NCBI GenBank assembly: GCA_028822475.1
Contig: JAPKDT010000078.1
Coordinates: 1-8,842 of the forward strand
Length of the DNA stretch: 8,842 nt
Origin: SAR324 cluster bacterium
Lineage (GTDB): Bacteria; SAR324; NAC60-12
Direction: 5' to 3'
The notes under the pieces are model-generated. The model searched no databases. It had not been told where the DNA came from and saw only the letters and a program-made list of their open reading frames with translations. This document shows, piece by piece, positions 6,328 through 8,842 of the stretch. Each line of letters starts with the position of its first letter. Position 1 is the first letter of the stretch. The position numbers and the translations under genes were made by a program.

Positions 6328-6561
6328 TTATTTCTGAAGCGTACTTTTATTCTGTAACTCTTCACGTATCAACTCCTGCAGCATTGGGCGATATAAATTC
6401 CATAAATTCTCTCCTAGTTCCGTGAGAATATGCCCCTTTCCGGAACAGTGCGGACATGATTTTCGCAAGTTGGTCTGGATGCTGCCCCATTCATCATATC
6501 CTGCCTGAAATCCGCTGGTATCACACTTTGAACACGCTCTTTTTAAATCAGAAATTAACAT
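6328..6561 (-). CDS. small four-cysteine zinc-ribbon protein
   Basis: 77-aa protein of unknown function. Two CxxC knuckles, C10-SK-C13 and C36-PH-C39, are each followed by glycine (CDTSG and CSGKGH). They resemble a single DnaJ-type CxxCxGxG pair and probably bind one zinc ion. The second knuckle and the helix after it (residues about 45-72, LTELGENLWNLYRPMLQELIREEL) also recall the zinc-link region of RNase E/G, but that is only a resemblance. There are no membrane segments. The ATG at 6561 has only a weak GAAAG upstream. The TAA stop is six bases from the stop of the convergent peptidase gene. It is divergent from dcd across 94 nt. The coding call rests on the paired motifs, which chance frames rarely hold. 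Confidence 0.72.
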   Translation of the reverse strand: MLISDLKRACSKCDTSGFQAGYDEWGSIQTNLRKSCPHCSGKGHILTELGENLWNLYRPMLQELIREELQNKSTLQK

Positions 6562-6655
6562 TTGCTTTCAAGTATTTAGTTAATATGCTAAGTTTATTGC
6601 TGGAAACGCATGAATTGTGCCTTGATTTAGCTTAACTTTTCTTTTCAATCTCAAA

Positions 6656-7177
6656 GTGATTATTCCTGATATAGGTATCAAAAAATTAGTGAAGGATGGT
6701 TTTTTACCAGCCGGATTAAAAATCGGACCTTCCAGTGTGGACTTAACACTTTCGGACTCTTTCAGTTGGCCAGAACCGGTTAAAAATACAATCACTCTAG
6801 GAGAGGCAGTTCCACACAAGCATGTGAAGAAAGATGAATTTTTACTGGAACCAAATCATTTTGTGCTGGCCAGTACTGCGGAATCCATCCGTGTTCCACA
6901 CGATATGGCAGCTTATGTTGAAGGGCGTTCAAGCATCGGACGTTTAGGATTGCAGGTGCAAAACGCAGGTTTTATAGACGCAGGTTTTCACGGACAAATA
7001 ACTCTTGAACTCGAAAATCAATCTGGTTATCCAATTGTATTGAAAAAAGGTGTACGGATTTGTCAGATTGTTTTTGTCCAAATGAGCCAGGCTGCAGAAC
7101 AACCATATTCCGGAAAATATGGCGGTCAAAGCGGAGCTACACCAAGTCGTTTAGAAGTGGATCCAGAATTTTCATAA
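6656..7177 (+). CDS. dcd: dCTP deaminase
   Basis: 173-aa trimeric dUTPase-fold enzyme that deaminates dCTP toward dUTP/dUMP for thymidylate synthesis. PSSVDLTLSD near residue 25 and the core motif VEGRSSIGRLGL (88-99) are diagnostic. The catalytic glutamate is E118 in ITLELEN, and the C-terminal GKYGGQSGATPSR closes over the nucleotide. The active-site loop reads NAGFIDAGFHG, with AGF-IDAGF. This resembles the bifunctional dCTP deaminase/dUTPase enzymes of methanogens, Mycobacterium and Bacillus halodurans, and differs from the TAHRIDPGW loop of the monofunctional E. coli enzyme. The protein may therefore make dUMP directly. The start is GTG at 6656 (MIIPDIGI), with no strong Shine-Dalgarno. 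An earlier start is unlikely because family members begin at about this residue. leuA follows after 108 nt. Confidence 0.93.
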   Translation: MIIPDIGIKKLVKDGFLPAGLKIGPSSVDLTLSDSFSWPEPVKNTITLGEAVPHKHVKKDEFLLEPNHFVLASTAESIRVPHDMAAYVEGRSSIGRLGLQVQNAGFIDAGFHGQITLELENQSGYPIVLKKGVRICQIVFVQMSQAAEQPYSGKYGGQSGATPSRLEVDPEFS

Positions 7178-7188
7178 ATTTATTTTTT

Positions 7189-7213
7189 CGTCGGAAAATT
7201 CTTACCGGCGTTT
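7189..7213 (+). terminator. weak candidate terminator between dcd and leuA
   Basis: CGTCGG at 7189-7194 pairs with CCGGCG at 7205-7210 (five Watson-Crick pairs and one U-G) across a ten-base loop, followed by only TTT. It lies 12 nt past the dcd stop. The short T-run makes it a poor intrinsic terminator, and it may equally be a leader structure of leuA. Confidence 0.3.
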
Positions 7214-7251
7214 AATGCCTGAAATATGTTGTTTTAGGTGTTTTGTAACAG

Positions 7252-7265
7252 CAGCCCAGAGGCTG
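7252..7265 (+). promoter_or_regulatory. short hairpin in the leuA leader
   Basis: CAGCC at 7252-7256 and GGCTG at 7261-7265 form a perfect five-pair stem with the loop CAGA. It ends 10 bases before the leuA Shine-Dalgarno (7277-7281). No leucine-rich leader peptide or T-box pattern was found nearby, so no regulatory claim is made beyond the structure. Confidence 0.2.
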
Positions 7266-7285
7266 AGACCAATGCAAGGAGATGT

Positions 7286-8842
7286 ATGGAAAAGGTAAAA
7301 TTCTTTGATACGACTCTCCGTGATGGAGAGCAATCCCCCGGATGTTCCATGTTAGCAACAGAAAAGCTGACCCTTGCCAAGCAACTGGAACGCCTAGGCG
7401 TGAATACAATTGAGGCCGGATTTGCGGCATCTTCTCCGGGAGATTTTGAGAGTGTCCGGGATATCGGACAGCAGATTGAAAAGTCGACCGTGGTTTCACT
7501 TTGCCGTGCTTCCAAGAATGATATTGATTCTGCGATTGAAGCCTTGAGAGATGCCAAAAATTGGGGCATTCATACATTCATTTCGACCAGTGATCTGCAC
7601 ATGAAGCATAAGTTGCAGATGGAGCCGAAAGACGTGAAAGCGATGGCGGTTGCAGCGGTGGAAAGAGCTAAAAAAGCTACTGACAGTGTCGAATTCAGTC
7701 CGGAAGACGCTACCCGCAGCGATCCAAAATTTCTGGTGGAAGTGTTGTCTGAAACAGTACGCGCCGGGGCTACAATTCTTAACATTCCGGATACAGTAGG
7801 TTACACCACTCCGGATGAAATGTTTGACTTAATCACGCTTCTCCGAAATGAAGTATACAATGCGGACAAGGTCATTTTTTCCGTGCACTGTCACAACGAT
7901 TTAGGATTGGGAGTAGCAAATTCTCTGGCCGCCATTCGTGCTGGTGCAAGGCAAATTGAATGTACAATCAACGGTATCGGTGAACGTGCTGGAAATGCTT
8001 CACTTGAAGAAATAGTGATGGCACTCAAAACACGGCAGGAGTATTTTGGATTTGAAAGCGACATTGTTACAGAGCAGCTTTTTCCATGCAGCAAACTGCT
8101 TTCACAAATAACCGGAGTTGACGTTCAACCGAATAAGGCGATTGTTGGTGCAAACGCATTTGCTCATGAAGCAGGAATTCATCAACACGGCGTGCTAAAA
8201 AACGCATTGACCTACGAGATCATGACTCCGCAGTCAGTTGGTATCAAGTCGAGTAACTTGGTGATGGGGAAGCATTCCGGTCGTTTTGCCCTTGGGGAAC
8301 GGATCAAGGAGTTGGGTTTTGATCTGAATGACATTGATCTGAATCATATTTTTAAAGAGTTCAAACGACTTGCTGACCTCAAAAAACAGATTTTTGACGA
8401 AGACATAGAAGCGTTGGTAACACATGGAATAGGCAAACAGACTGACAAATATTCGTTGGAAAGTCTCATTGTTACTTCCGGAACTACTGCTGTTCCAACC
8501 GCGACAATTGTGATGACAATTGATGGCCAAGAAATCAAAAAAGCCAGCTTTGGAGACGGACCTGTTGATGCCGCGCTGAATACGATTAAGGAAATTACAG
8601 GCATGCAGTGTACACTCACATCATACGTTGTTAAAGCAATTACCGGTGGGACAGATGCTCAAGGTGAAGTGAGTGTTGGTGTTGAAAAAGACGGTGTGCG
8701 CATCACCGGAAGAGGCGCTCATACTGACATTGTAATCGCCAGTGCCCTCGCTTTCCTGAATGCCCTCAACCGACTGGAAATGCGTAAGCAAGGTCTCAGT
8801 CCAGCCACTCCTTTACAAAAAACAGCCCTTGGTGGAGTTTGA
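7286..8842 (+). CDS. leuA: 2-isopropylmalate synthase
   Basis: 518-aa cytoplasmic enzyme that condenses acetyl-CoA with 2-oxoisovalerate, the first committed step of leucine synthesis. The N-terminal TIM barrel begins with FDTTLRDGEQSPG (7-19), with D13 a metal ligand. The metal-binding H-x-H is H201/H203 in HCHNDLG, followed by NGIGERAGN and GIHQHGVLKN in the catalytic and linker regions. The C-terminal part (about residues 385-500) matches the LeuA regulatory dimer domain that senses leucine, so allosteric feedback is expected. Length fits the long bacterial type (about 510-520 aa). The start is ATG 7286, placed by an AAGGAG at 7276-7281; a GTG 48 bases earlier adds 16 residues unlike the family. 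The gene ends with TGA exactly at the window edge. A citramalate or homocitrate synthase role is less likely given the overall leuA pattern. Confidence 0.94.
   Translation: MEKVKFFDTTLRDGEQSPGCSMLATEKLTLAKQLERLGVNTIEAGFAASSPGDFESVRDIGQQIEKSTVVSLCRASKNDIDSAIEALRDAKNWGIHTFISTSDLHMKHKLQMEPKDVKAMAVAAVERAKKATDSVEFSPEDATRSDPKFLVEVLSETVRAGATILNIPDTVGYTTPDEMFDLITLLRNEVYNADKVIFSVHCHNDLGLGVANSLAAIRAGARQIECTINGIGERAGNASLEEIVMALKTRQEYFGFESDIVTEQLFPCSKLLSQITGVDVQPNKAIVGANAFAHEAGIHQHGVLKNALTYEIMTPQSVGIKSSNLVMGKHSGRFALGERIKELGFDLNDIDLNHIFKEFKRLADLKKQIFDEDIEALVTHGIGKQTDKYSLESLIVTSGTTAVPTATIVMTIDGQEIKKASFGDGPVDAALNTIKEITGMQCTLTSYVVKAITGGTDAQGEVSVGVEKDGVRITGRGAHTDIVIASALAFLNALNRLEMRKQGLSPATPLQKTALGGV

Noticed and set aside
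6102..6425. 107-aa plus-strand open frame overlapping the peptidase and zinc-ribbon genes
   Set aside because: It is out of frame with the GxGD protease and crosses the convergent gene. No motif or ribosome site supports it.
7238..7285. Longer leuA start at GTG 7238
   Set aside because: The extra 16 residues (rich in Cys, Ser and Arg) match nothing in LeuA N-termini, while ATG 7286 has an AAGGAG just upstream and begins at the usual family position.
7215..7301. Possible leader peptide from ATG 7215 overlapping the leuA start
   Set aside because: It has no run of leucine codons, no Shine-Dalgarno and no terminator/antiterminator pair, so it does not look like a leucine attenuator.
8234..8619. 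Overlapping minus-strand open frames inside leuA
   Set aside because: They are shadows of a strongly conserved leuA frame and show no domain or start signal of their own.
1..8842. Defence island, phage, transposon or CRISPR content
   Set aside because: All supported genes are housekeeping or envelope type; no repeats with spacers, transposase, integrase or nuclease motifs were seen on either strand.

Overview
The window comes from a Gram-negative bacterium. The evidence is a lipid A-type (LpxL/HtrB family) acyltransferase, two Sec-exported proteins (one ending like an outer-membrane barrel) and a type IV prepilin peptidase domain. GC content looks moderate to low, roughly low-to-mid 40s % by eye. 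Several genes appear to use TTG or GTG starts with weak or absent Shine-Dalgarno (SD) sites. The gene mix is compatible with a marine or deltaproteobacterial-like lineage such as SAR324, but that is a guess: nothing here fixes the taxonomy. No tRNA, rRNA, CRISPR array, insertion sequence or phage gene was seen, and codon style is uniform, so this reads as ordinary chromosome.

Layout. Positions 9-1085 carry a minus-strand pair: a small exported, possibly barrel-like protein, then a MaoC-type hot-dog hydratase. A divergent intergenic region (1086-1192) with a clear inverted repeat separates them from a plus-strand run. That run holds threonine synthase (thrC), an LpxL-like acyltransferase, an alpha/beta-hydrolase-fold protein without the nucleophilic serine, and an exported FecR-domain protein. 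These four are closely spaced (33, 31 and about 10-16 nt) and probably co-transcribed. After a 165-nt gap come two same-frame reading frames, 5599-5811 and 5833-6321. Together they look like one type IV prepilin peptidase (A24 family) interrupted by an in-frame TAG. A small minus-strand four-cysteine zinc-ribbon protein (6328-6561) converges on it. Divergent from that is dCTP deaminase (dcd), followed by 2-isopropylmalate synthase (leuA), which ends exactly at the window edge.

Function. thrC and leuA are amino-acid biosynthesis, dcd is thymidylate precursor supply, and the acyltransferase and exported proteins are envelope functions. They do not form one pathway. No convincing new defence or mobile system is visible. 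The points most worth following are the TAG-split prepilin peptidase, the serine-less hydrolase with a start-occluding inverted repeat just behind it, the stand-alone four-Cys protein, and a strong local excess of the palindrome TTCCGGAA.
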